Part shown: positions 1 to 5,322 of the stretch, piece by piece
Numbering within the stretch: position 1 is the first letter of the stretch
Layout of the letters: every line of letters begins with the position of its first letter
Made by a program: the position numbers and the translations under genes
Notes under the pieces: model-generated
What the model saw: only the letters and a program-made list of their open reading frames with translations
Database searches by the model: none
What the model was told of the DNA's origin: nothing
From: an uncultured Eggerthellaceae bacterium
Lineage (GTDB): Bacteria; Actinomycetota; Coriobacteriia; Coriobacteriales; Eggerthellaceae
Length of the DNA: 5,981 nt
Assembly (NCBI GenBank): GCA_934623455.1
Contig: CAKTVK010000115.1
Coordinates: forward strand, 1 to 5,981
Direction: 5' to 3'

Positions 1-1058
1 TCGCGCTGAACGGACTCGCTTACCGGAACACCCTTGTCTTTGCGGTCGAGCCACGCCAGGTATTCTTTCTCGCCAGCGGTATAAATGCGCTCGTGACCAG
101 GTGATTTCTCGCTTGCTCGCAGCTCGCGACAAATTTGACCAGCAATAGTGCGGAATTCGTCTTCGCCCATGAAAGCGTTCGGGTCAATCACGAAGAAGAA
201 GTGGCCCAAGCTGTACATGCGCGGGTTGCCGGCATCGTCTACGCCCGAAAGAGCCTTCATGAACTTGCCGCCTGCAAGCGCCGCGCTCAAAATCTCAACA
301 ACGGCCGCGTAGCCGTAGCCTTTGTAGCCAGCGGTCTCTTCGCCAATGCCGCCCAAAGGCGCCAGCGCAGCTTTGCCATCGACCAGGGCTTTCAGGATAG
401 TGGCACTATCGGTCATGGTGGAACCGTCACGCGCAATCACGCACGAGGGCGGAGTGGGCTTTCCGCTGCGCTCCCAGTATTCAATCTTGCCGCGCTGTAC
501 AATGGAGGTGGCGCAGTCAATGCAGAAGGGGAACGGCTCGTCGGTGGGCAGGCCAAACGTGAGCGGGTTCGTGCCCATCATGTTTTCCACGCCGAACGTG
601 GGCGCAATGCTGGGACGCGCGTTCGTGCCCGTGATGCCAATAAGCCCCTGGTCAGTGGCCATTCCGGTCCAGTAACCCGCAATGCCGTAATGGGTGGAAT
701 TGCGAATGGCGCCGCCCGCCATGCCGTACGTTTTCGCCTTCTCGATAAGGCGCGTCATCATGTGATGGCTGGCCACCATGCCCATGCCGTCGTGCGCGTC
801 AAACACCAAGGTCGTGGGCGTTTCCTTCAGGATTTCGATGTTCGTCTTAGGCAGCAGCGTGCCTTTGCGGATGCGGTCCAGGTAGATGGGCTTGAAGCGA
901 TTGCAACCGTGGCTTTCAATGCCGCGACGATCTGCTTCAAGCAAAACGTCGGCGCAAATCTCGGCATCTTCGTGAGGGATTTCGTAGCCCACAAAAGCAT
1001 CAACCATGAAATCGTGCATGAGCTCCCACGAAACGTAAGGGCGTGTTTCTTCCTGCAT
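1..1058 (-). CDS. Ldh2-family NAD(P)-dependent malate/L-lactate-type dehydrogenase, C-terminus cut by window edge
   Basis: The minus-strand frame is open for 352 codons from the ATG at 1058 to the window edge. Family members are about 350 residues, so only a short C-terminal tail should be missing. The product is a cytoplasmic NAD(P)H-dependent 2-oxoacid oxidoreductase of the Ldh2/MdhC fold, unrelated to classical Rossmann LDH/MDH. Visible family motifs are the GIESHG block with H50 and R54 (residues 47-54), RNSTHYGIAGYW with the likely catalytic H123 (119-130), TNARPSIAPTFG (145-156), GTNPLTFGLPTD (162-173), DCATSIVQRGKI (181-192) and PLGGIGEETAGYKGYG (234-249). The start is fixed by a strong GGAGG at 1065-1069, five bases upstream, and by a TATAAT at 1092-1097. 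The NSxHxGIAGY form recalls archaeal-type malate dehydrogenases. The family also covers sulfolactate, ureidoglycolate and diketogulonate reductases, so the substrate cannot be fixed from sequence. It is transcribed divergently from the dockerin gene, and no pathway partner is visible. Confidence 0.95.
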   Translation of the reverse strand, partial: MQEETRPYVSWELMHDFMVDAFVGYEIPHEDAEICADVLLEADRRGIESHGCNRFKPIYLDRIRKGTLLPKTNIEILKETPTTLVFDAHDGMGMVASHHMMTRLIEKAKTYGMAGGAIRNSTHYGIAGYWTGMATDQGLIGITGTNARPSIAPTFGVENMMGTNPLTFGLPTDEPFPFCIDCATSIVQRGKIEYWERSGKPTPPSCVIARDGSTMTDSATILKALVDGKAALAPLGGIGEETAGYKGYGYAAVVEILSAALAGGKFMKALSGVDDAGNPRMYSLGHFFFVIDPNAFMGEDEFRTIAGQICRELRASEKSPGHERIYTAGEKEYLAWLDRKDKGVPVSESVQR

Positions 1059-1064
1059 GTATTC

Positions 1065-1069
1065 CTCCC
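1065..1069 (-). promoter_or_regulatory. Ribosome binding site of the Ldh2-family gene
   Basis: On the minus strand GGAGG, within GGGAGGA, lies five bases before the ATG at 1058. The strength and spacing of this match decide the start codon. It also rules out the alternative-frame ORF that reads from 1222 through this stretch on the same strand. Confidence 0.85.
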
Positions 1070-1091
1070 GTGTTGGTTTTTCGACTCGACC

Positions 1092-1097
1092 ATTATA
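1092..1097 (-). promoter_or_regulatory. Candidate -10 box (TATAAT) for the Ldh2-family gene
   Basis: A perfect TATAAT on the minus strand lies 34 bases upstream of the start codon, giving a predicted transcript start near 1085 and a leader of roughly 27 bases. At 16-18 bases upstream no TTGACA-like -35 is present; the hexamers there are GC-rich, such as CGCGCT. This would suit an activator-dependent promoter. The call rests on the consensus match alone. Confidence 0.55.
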
Positions 1098-1125
1098 TGC
1101 GTACCGGGCAGGTCAGCGCGCGAAA

Positions 1126-1141
1126 CTGAAAGACAATTCAG
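1126..1141. promoter_or_regulatory. Dyad CTGAA-N6-TTCAG upstream of the Ldh2 promoter (possible operator)
   Basis: A perfect 5+5 inverted repeat with a six-base spacer is centred near 1133.5, about 48 bases upstream of the predicted transcript start of the minus-strand gene. That is a position where activators commonly bind. Dyads this short occur by chance, so only the position relative to a promoter lacking a -35 box makes it notable. Confidence 0.25.
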
Positions 1142-1382
1142 AAAGGCCGATCGTTGTGCGCATCGTGCAGGCGATTTGGGGGCGCGCATGGGGGGTGAAG
1201 CAGCTGGGAAAATGCGCAGCAAAGGCCGGGTTAGGGCTTTGAGCGGGGAAGGGGAGCGCTGGGAAATTGCAAGTTGTTCGGGGTGATGCGATGCCGCGGC
1301 AGGTGGTGTTGCCGTTTGTGCCTTAGGTGTCCTTGAGTTCGTGCTGTGTTGTGAGCGCGTGTGGAGGGGCGCTTCGAAGAAG
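1142..1382. other. Intergenic stretch with no supported gene
   Basis: This is the part of the divergent intergenic region between the promoter candidates. Open frames cross it on both strands, but they have no good ribosome binding site and no recognisable protein features. A ten-base perfect palindrome TGCCGCGGCA sits at 1292-1301. An overlapping weak stem, CGGCA (1297-1301) with TGCCG (1310-1314), has no T-tract worth the name. I see no RNA gene or mobile element here. Confidence 0.5.
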
Positions 1383-1391
1383 TGGTAGAAT
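1383..1391 (+). promoter_or_regulatory. Candidate extended -10 promoter (TGGTAGAAT) for the dockerin gene
   Basis: TG-N-TAGAAT matches an extended -10 element, with five of six bases of TATAAT and the upstream TG. No -35 box is evident at the right distance, which extended -10 promoters can tolerate. Transcription would begin near 1398, leaving a leader of about 250 bases to the ATG at 1651, or about 125 bases to the alternative start at 1522. No closer promoter is convincing. Confidence 0.35.
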
Positions 1392-1448
1392 TGCGCATTA
1401 CGTTATGAGAGCCTGCTTTGGCGGCTTCGGGCAAGTTCGACCTTATCG

Positions 1449-1461
1449 CCGCGAAACGCGG
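1449..1461 (+). other. Small GC stem-loop in the dockerin gene leader
   Basis: CCGCG-AAA-CGCGG forms a five-pair, all G-C stem with a three-base loop. It would lie within the 5' leader if transcription starts near 1398. No T-tract follows, so it is not a terminator. Its function is unknown and it may be incidental. Confidence 0.3.
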
Positions 1462-1650
1462 ATGCGGAAGGGGAACGAACACGCGAAAGCCACCGCAGAA
1501 AGCGACCGAGGAAGGAACGACATGCATGGCATCGCAATGGCAAAAACCCACTTCATTGAACTGTTCGAAGAAATGAAGAATCATTTTTGCAGCAAGGCAG
1601 AAACAATGAAAACGACATGTTGCCAGACTGGATTGGATAAGGGTAAAAAA

Positions 1651-2364
1651 ATGCCGCATAGGTTGAAAACCGCCTTGTCGTGCAAGATTGGCAAGGTTGG
1701 CGCGGCGGCGTTTGCCCTTACCGCGGTTTTTTCCGTATGTTTGGTGAGCCCTGCAAGCATTGCAATGGCGCTTGACGAAGACGAGCCTTCACTTGCGTCG
1801 GAACAATCGTATTCCGCCTACAAAAAGCCCGAGGCCCCCATGGTCATGGCGCTTCCCTTAAAAGACGGAAGCGTTGTTGTGTTCTGGACGGAATCACCCT
1901 TGACCAGCCAAAACCCCGATATTGACCAGCGTAGCTACACGTATCATCAGTACAGTGGCGACCCTGATTCGGGCTTAAAAACCATGGTGGAGGTCTGGAG
2001 CAAGGTGGATGAGGTGCAACTGATTCCGGCAGACACAATTTGGCCGGGGTATCGCTATACGGTGCTTGTGGAGGCAGTGAACGAGATGTGCCCCGATGAC
2101 GACCCGAACAAAATGGCCTCATCGGAGTATTTCACCTTCGTTGCTCCCAGGGCGAGTTCTTACGAAATTGGTGACGTGAACGGCAATGGCGTTGTGAATG
2201 TTGTTGATGCCCAGATTGCGTACGAGCTTGCCACGACGGATCATTACAAAGATCGTGCTGATTACGATGAAATGATGGCGCGCGCCGAGGTGATACTTGA
2301 CGGCCAAATCGATGCGGTCGACGCCTTTGTCATTCAATACGCGGCGTTCCATGGCTGGCTGTAG
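1651..2364 (+). CDS. Secreted protein with FN3-like domain and C-terminal type I dockerin-like module
   Basis: The product is 237 residues and probably exported by the Sec route. Residues 1-16 are basic, 17-34 form a hydrophobic core, and SIAMA (36-40) before LDEDE is a good signal peptidase I site. Residues 60-166 look like one fibronectin-III-like beta-sandwich (DGSVVVFW at 72-79, YTVLVEAVNE at 136-145). Residues 172-237 resemble a type I dockerin. Loop one is canonical: D175, N177, N179, G180, N183, D186. Loop two, E213-V-I-L-D217-G-Q-I-D221-A-V-D224, replaces the usual D1 with E and N3 with I. Dockerins bind cohesins on partner proteins; no cohesin or enzyme domain is seen here, so it may be an adaptor or surface-assembly part. 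Start choice: ATG 1651 follows AAGGG (1639-1643) and gives a normal signal peptide. In-frame ATGs at 1606 and 1522 are possible, the latter behind a stronger GAGGAAGG. Confidence 0.85.
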   Translation: MPHRLKTALSCKIGKVGAAAFALTAVFSVCLVSPASIAMALDEDEPSLASEQSYSAYKKPEAPMVMALPLKDGSVVVFWTESPLTSQNPDIDQRSYTYHQYSGDPDSGLKTMVEVWSKVDEVQLIPADTIWPGYRYTVLVEAVNEMCPDDDPNKMASSEYFTFVAPRASSYEIGDVNGNGVVNVVDAQIAYELATTDHYKDRADYDEMMARAEVILDGQIDAVDAFVIQYAAFHGWL

Positions 2365-2374
2365 TTTGTGGGTG

Positions 2375-2398
2375 TCAGGGGTGATTCGCGTCACCTGA
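2375..2398 (+). other. Imperfect stem-loop just after the dockerin gene
   Basis: TCA and GGTGA (2375-2377, 2380-2384) pair with TCACC and TGA (2391-2398), leaving a two-base bulge and a TTCGCG loop. It begins 11 bases after the stop codon, where a terminator or 3'-end stabiliser is expected. No T-tract follows, so an intrinsic terminator is not supported. Confidence 0.3.
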
Positions 2399-2552
2399 TA
2401 AGGGATTATGCGGTTGCGACCTGCGCAGATGGTGGGTTATGCGAAGCGTGCGGTCGGCGCGTGGCGAAACGCCGAGAGGTGCGCCGTGCGGGGTGCATGG
2501 TACACGGGGCTGGTCAAAACAGAGCAAAAGCGTTCGAAAACCGTTTTTTTCG
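2399..2552. other. Non-coding stretch upstream of the nagB promoter candidate
   Basis: This is part of the 500-base gap before nagB. A plus-strand frame beginning with GTG at 2368 crosses it for 66 codons, but it lacks a ribosome binding site and recognisable features. Apart from the stem-loop at 2455-2486, the only structure is an AT-rich imperfect palindrome, AAAACCGTTTT, at 2537-2547 just before the -10 candidate. Confidence 0.45.
2455..2486 (+). other. GC-rich two-part stem-loop in the dockerin-nagB intergenic region
   Basis: An outer six-pair stem, CGGCGC (2455-2460) with GCGCCG (2481-2486), encloses an inner GGCG-AAA-CGCC hairpin (2463-2473), separated by an asymmetric internal loop. 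It should fold stably in RNA. No T run follows. It could mark the 3' end of the upstream transcript or simply reflect GC content. Confidence 0.3.
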
Positions 2553-2558
2553 TATGAT
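2553..2558 (+). promoter_or_regulatory. Candidate -10 box (TATGAT) for nagB-glmM
   Basis: TATGAT matches the -10 consensus at five of six positions and sits in the only AT-rich part of the gap. The region 15-18 bases upstream (around GCGTTCGAA) is a poor -35. The palindrome AAAACCGTTTT (2537-2547) falls in the spacer and could be an operator. A start near 2565 would give nagB an unusually long leader of about 300 bases. Confidence 0.4.
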
Positions 2559-2587
2559 TTCGCTCTAGCAAGGCGAAAAAGAGGAAA

Positions 2588-2689
2588 ATGAAAAATCACT
2601 GCGCGCTTGCGCTTGTTTGTGCTTGCGGCGGGTTTGTGGCAAAGAGCGGTCGGGGCACAGGCGACTTGCGGCAAACTTTCAGCCTGTGA
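2588..2689 (+). CDS. Possible 33-residue leader peptide upstream of nagB
   Basis: This short ORF starts at an ATG preceded by AAAGAGG (2578-2584). The ribosome binding sequence is good, but its spacing of three bases is tight. The ORF lies about 23 bases downstream of the predicted transcript start and ends at the TGA at 2687-2689. The peptide begins MKNHCALALVCACGG and has three cysteines in its first 13 residues. Residues 6-17 are mildly hydrophobic and the tail is basic and polar. I recognise no family. Its stop codon lies in the 3' arm of a seven-pair inverted repeat (2656-2662 with 2682-2688), an arrangement seen in translation-coupled leaders. It may equally be a chance ORF: the tandem GCTTG repeats within it suggest low-complexity sequence. 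Confidence 0.3.
   Translation: MKNHCALALVCACGGFVAKSGRGTGDLRQTFSL
2656..2688 (+). repeat. Perfect 7-bp inverted repeat in the nagB leader
   Basis: CACAGGC (2656-2662) is the exact reverse complement of GCCTGTG (2682-2688). The 19-base loop contains a further TTGC-G-GCAA palindrome at 2666-2674. The 3' arm overlaps the stop codon of the possible leader ORF. No T-tract follows, so it is not an intrinsic terminator by itself. Confidence 0.45.
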
Positions 2690-2774
2690 ACTGGCGGTTT
2701 GGAACGTGAGCGGGCAAGAGATCCATCGTTCAACGTAAGGGCTGGCGTGCAGAGGGCTTGTGGTTCTTTGCGGC

Positions 2775-2820
2775 GCGGCTTTTGCGATGTGCGCAGGCTT
2801 GCCGTTGGCCGGAAAGCCGC
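2775..2820 (+). other. Stem-loop structure in the nagB leader upstream of the RBS
   Basis: GCGGCTTT (2775-2782) pairs perfectly with AAAGCCGC (2813-2820), an eight-pair stem. Its 30-base interior can form a TGCG-ATGTG-CGCA hairpin (2783-2795) and a short GCC/GGC pairing beside it, giving a junction-like fold. The structure ends about 30 bases before the nagB ribosome binding site. It matches no riboswitch consensus I know. A structured or regulatory leader is an inference. Confidence 0.3.
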
Positions 2821-2864
2821 TGGTAGGTGCAAAAAAAGTGAGAAGAAACAAGAAAGGGTCGTTC

Positions 2865-3593
2865 ATGAAGATTATCGTTGACACCCCAGAGGGCATTGCC
2901 AAGCAGGCAGCCGCCATCTACAAGGAACTTTTGGCTGTCAAACCGAATGCCGTTTTGGGATTTGCCACCGGATCCACGCCGCTTGATCTGTATGCCCAGC
3001 TCATCGAAGGGTACAAGGCGGGCGAGCTCAGCTTTAAGGACGTTACGACGTTCAACCTGGATGAATACGTTGGTCTTGAACCCACGCATGACCAGAGCTA
3101 TCGGTATTTCATGGATACCAACCTGTTCAACCATATTGACCTTGACCCAGAAGCAGTGCATATTCCGAGCGGCATTGATACGTCCGATGACGCGCTTGCG
3201 GGCTACGACAAGGCTATTGCCGCAGCTGGCGGCGTTGATATGCAGCTGTTGGGCATTGGCTGCAACGGCCACATTGGCTTCAACGAGCCGGGCACGCCGC
3301 TTGAGAGTTTGACGCACGTGGTGGAGCTCACCCAGAACACGCGCGAAGTGAACGCGCGCTTCTTCGAGAGCATTGATGAAGTTCCCACGCACGCAGCAAC
3401 CATGGGCATCAAGACCGTGATGAACGCACGAAAACTCCTGCTCATTGCGTTGGGCGAGTCCAAGGCCGACGCCATCAAGGCAACGGTGGAAGGCCCGGTG
3501 TGCGCCGAGTGCCCCGCGAGCGTGCTGCAGCTTCATCCTGATGCGGTGGTCTTCTGCGATGAAGGCGCGGCATCGAAACTGAGCTGCCTGTAA
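2865..3593 (+). CDS. nagB: Glucosamine-6-phosphate deaminase
   Basis: This cytoplasmic enzyme converts glucosamine-6-phosphate to fructose-6-phosphate and ammonia, the step by which amino sugars enter glycolysis. The product is 242 residues, the length of the short Bacillus-type NagB; E. coli NagB is 266 residues and carries a C-terminal extension tied to allostery. Motifs are the phosphate loop FATGSTP (33-39), FNLDEYVGL with general base D66 (63-71), the lid/active-site block GIGCNGHIGFNEPG with H136 and E141 (130-143), NTREVNARFF with R165 (158-167) and LQLHPDAVVFCDE (221-233). Asn134 stands where E. coli has Asp141; this is usual in the short Gram-positive type. The ATG at 2865 follows AAAGGG with a six-base gap and matches the family N-terminus MKIIV. 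The frame stays open upstream to 2760, but that stretch has no NagB homology. glmM follows 138 bases later on the same strand, probably in the same transcript. Confidence 0.97.
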   Translation: MKIIVDTPEGIAKQAAAIYKELLAVKPNAVLGFATGSTPLDLYAQLIEGYKAGELSFKDVTTFNLDEYVGLEPTHDQSYRYFMDTNLFNHIDLDPEAVHIPSGIDTSDDALAGYDKAIAAAGGVDMQLLGIGCNGHIGFNEPGTPLESLTHVVELTQNTREVNARFFESIDEVPTHAATMGIKTVMNARKLLLIALGESKADAIKATVEGPVCAECPASVLQLHPDAVVFCDEGAASKLSCL

Positions 3594-3608
3594 GCCTGCG
3601 ACAAGGGC

Positions 3609-3635
3609 TTTTGCGGCCGAAGGGCGACCGCAAAA
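3609..3635 (+). other. Inverted repeat between nagB and glmM
   Basis: TTTTGCGG (3609-3616) pairs perfectly with CCGCAAAA (3628-3635) around an 11-base loop, starting 16 bases after the nagB stop. No T-tract follows on the plus strand, so a strong terminator is not supported. The A-run also belongs to a weaker alternative hairpin, AAACG (3634-3638) with CGTTT (3643-3647), which would exclude the first. It may be an mRNA-processing or attenuation element that sets the nagB:glmM ratio, or it may be neutral. Confidence 0.35.
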
Positions 3636-3731
3636 ACGGCTGCGTTTCGTCCAAGGGGCGGCGGAGGCAGTCGCAAAACAACAAATCTCGACGGTTCGGT
3701 TGATGCGGACCGCCCAACGAAAAGAGGCACA

Positions 3732-5099
3732 ATGGGAAAGTATTTCGGAACCGACGGCTTCCGCGGCGAAGCGAATGTGAACCTGAACGCCGAGCATGCG
3801 TTTTTAGTAGGCCGTTTCTTTGGCGCGCTTGCTGCGAAAAAAGCAGCAGAAGCAGGCGAAGGTGCGCGCGGCAGCATTGTTATTGGCAAGGATACGCGCA
3901 GGTCAGGCGACATGTTTGAGCATGCGCTGGCGGCGGGCATTGTTTCGAGCGGCGCAGATGCGCACCTTTTGGGCGTAGTGACCACCCCGGGTGTTGCCTA
4001 CATCACGCGCACGAACGACTTCGCCTTTGGCATTATGGTTTCCGCAAGTCACAACCCGTATCAGGACAACGGCATTAAGGTGCTCAACGCTAACGGCGAA
4101 AAGCTGGAAGATGCCACGGTGTCCGCATGTGAGGCTTACCTGGATGGCGACCGCGCGAGCGTTGAATACGCGCTGCGTTCCGAGATTGGCCGCGTGATTG
4201 ACGCCAGCAGCAAGTGCGATGCGTATGCGGAATTCCTGATTTCGCTGGCAAAGAAGCGCTTCGATGGCTTCAAGGTGGCGCTGGACTGCGCAAACGGCAG
4301 CGCGTATGCCCTGGGCAAGCGCGTGTTCGAGGCGTTGGGCGCGCAGGTGACGGCCATTTTCACCGAGCCGAACGGCGAAAACATCAACGTGAACTGCGGT
4401 AGCACCCACATTGGCCAGCTGTGTCAGCTGGTCAAAGACGGTGACTTTGACCTGGGCTTTGCCTACGATGGTGATGCCGACCGCTGCTTGGCGGTTGACG
4501 AGAACGGCAACAGCGTTGACGGCGATCAAATCATGTACGTGTGCGGTCTGCACTTGAAGGACGAAGACCGCCTGGCCAACAACACCATTGTTACGACCAT
4601 CATGAGCAACTTCGGCCTGTTCAAAAAGCTTGATGAGCTGGGCGTTTCTTACGAGAAAACAGCTGTGGGCGACAAGTACGTGTACGAGAACATGTCCGCG
4701 AACGGCCACAGCATTGGCGGCGAACAGTCCGGTCACATCATCTTCCGCGAATTTGCGACCACGGGCGACGGCATTATGACCAGCCTTATGGTCATGGAGG
4801 CCGTTATGGCTTCGGGAAAAACGTTGGGTCAGCTGGTGGAACCGCTGGTCATTTACCCGCAAGTGCTGAAGAACGTGCGCGTGCACGATAAGGCCACGGC
4901 GCGCGCCGACGAAGCAGTGAAGGCCGCCATTGCAGCCGCCGAGGAATCCCTGGGATCCACGGGCCGCATTTTGGTGCGCGAGAGCGGCACCGAGCCGGTG
5001 ATTCGCGTAATGGCGGAAGCCGAAAGCCTAGAGGAATGCGAGAAGCAAGTTGATGCGATTATTGCTGTTATCGCAGCTCAAGGGCATGTAGTTCAATAG
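3732..5099 (+). CDS. glmM: Phosphoglucosamine mutase
   Basis: The enzyme interconverts glucosamine-6-phosphate and glucosamine-1-phosphate, the second step from fructose-6-phosphate to UDP-GlcNAc for peptidoglycan; it is cytoplasmic and Mg-dependent. The product is 455 residues, full length for this alpha-D-phosphohexomutase family. The four domains are marked by FGTDGFRGEAN (5-15), the phosphoserine loop VSASHNPYQDNGIK with S106 as the phosphorylated residue (103-116), the metal loop DGDADR with D246, D248, D250 and R251, the sugar-binding GGEQSGH (329-335) and the phosphate-binding RESGTEPVIRVMAE (416-429). The SASHNPYxDNGIK form and the GEANV N-terminus favour GlmM over phosphomannomutase/phosphoglucomutase ManB. 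The start follows AGAGG (3723-3727). A terminator at 5108-5144 ends the unit. Upstream nagB uses the same substrate in the opposite metabolic direction. Confidence 0.97.
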   Translation: MGKYFGTDGFRGEANVNLNAEHAFLVGRFFGALAAKKAAEAGEGARGSIVIGKDTRRSGDMFEHALAAGIVSSGADAHLLGVVTTPGVAYITRTNDFAFGIMVSASHNPYQDNGIKVLNANGEKLEDATVSACEAYLDGDRASVEYALRSEIGRVIDASSKCDAYAEFLISLAKKRFDGFKVALDCANGSAYALGKRVFEALGAQVTAIFTEPNGENINVNCGSTHIGQLCQLVKDGDFDLGFAYDGDADRCLAVDENGNSVDGDQIMYVCGLHLKDEDRLANNTIVTTIMSNFGLFKKLDELGVSYEKTAVGDKYVYENMSANGHSIGGEQSGHIIFREFATTGDGIMTSLMVMEAVMASGKTLGQLVEPLVIYPQVLKNVRVHDKATARADEAVKAAIAAAEESLGSTGRILVRESGTEPVIRVMAEAESLEECEKQVDAIIAVIAAQGHVVQ

Positions 5100-5107
5100 A
5101 GTTATCG

Positions 5108-5144
5108 GCGGCGCGCGAACGAAAGTCAGGCGCCGCTTCTTTTT
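5108..5144 (+). terminator. Intrinsic terminator after glmM
   Basis: GCGGCGC (5108-5114) pairs perfectly with GCGCCGC (5130-5136) over a 15-base loop that can close further by AC-GAAA-GT. It is followed immediately by the T-rich run TTCTTTTT (5137-5144). It begins nine bases after the glmM stop. This implies that the downstream gene has its own promoter or depends on read-through. Confidence 0.85.
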
Positions 5145-5171
5145 GGAGTGTGGGGCGTTTGAGACTGTGGC

Positions 5172-5199
5172 GGACGTCCTGGGACAGGTGCATGTCCTG
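5172..5199. promoter_or_regulatory. Cluster of GGAC/GTCC half-sites upstream of the hexapeptide gene (possible operator)
   Basis: The palindrome GGACGTCC (5172-5179) is followed by GGACA (5182-5186), which forms a 5+6+5 dyad with TGTCC (5193-5197). GTCCTG also recurs directly at 5176 and 5194, 18 bases apart, close to two helical turns. The cluster sits between the glmM terminator and the next gene, where a regulator would act. I find no convincing -10/-35 pair beside it and recognise no regulator with this site. Confidence 0.3.
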
Positions 5200-5280
5200 A
5201 AAGGTGCGCGCGTTGCGCGGCGTCAGAGCAAGAGGTTTGGGCACGGCGCGCAGGAAGCAGCATCCATCACATGCGGCTCA

Positions 5281-5297
5281 CGTGGCAGGACACCACG
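5281..5297. repeat. Inverted repeat CGTGG-N7-CCACG before the hexapeptide gene
   Basis: Five-base perfect arms surround CAGGACA, itself another GGACA half-site. The left arm overlaps a CACGTG palindrome (5279-5284). The repeat ends 25 bases before the ribosome binding site, so it could be an operator or a leader hairpin. It is too short to be certain. Confidence 0.25.
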
Positions 5298-5322
5298 CGG
5301 CATGACCACAGGAAAACTTGGC

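Noticed and set aside
135..1286. Plus-strand ORF of 383 codons
   Set aside because: It lies antisense to the Ldh2-family gene, whose product has clear family motifs along its length. The ORF product shows no recognisable domain and is rich in Arg, Ala and His, as expected for a GC-driven shadow frame.
2368..2568. Plus-strand 66-codon ORF after the dockerin gene, with four cysteines
   Set aside because: It begins with GTG four bases after a stop codon, has no ribosome binding site, and runs through the GC stem-loop and the nagB promoter candidate. It shows no protein-like features beyond scattered Cys and Arg.
2760..2864. N-terminal extension of nagB with a short hydrophobic stretch
   Set aside because: The frame stays open upstream, but NagB proteins start with MKIIV or similar. 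The ATG at 2865 has a suitable ribosome binding site, and the extension overlaps the leader stem-loop.
2565..2864. glmS ribozyme or other known riboswitch in the nagB leader
   Set aside because: The location near amino-sugar genes prompted a look, but I could not find the conserved glmS ribozyme core or any other familiar riboswitch motif. Only generic stem-loops are visible.
2375..2917. Minus-strand 180-codon ORF across the nagB leader
   Set aside because: It overlaps the conserved nagB start in antisense and has no recognisable domain. Its hydrophobic patch is the reverse complement of leader and N-terminal nagB sequence.
3903..4886. Minus-strand 327-codon ORF inside glmM
   Set aside because: It is fully antisense to glmM, which has every catalytic motif intact. 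The Ala/Val/His-rich composition is typical of a shadow frame.
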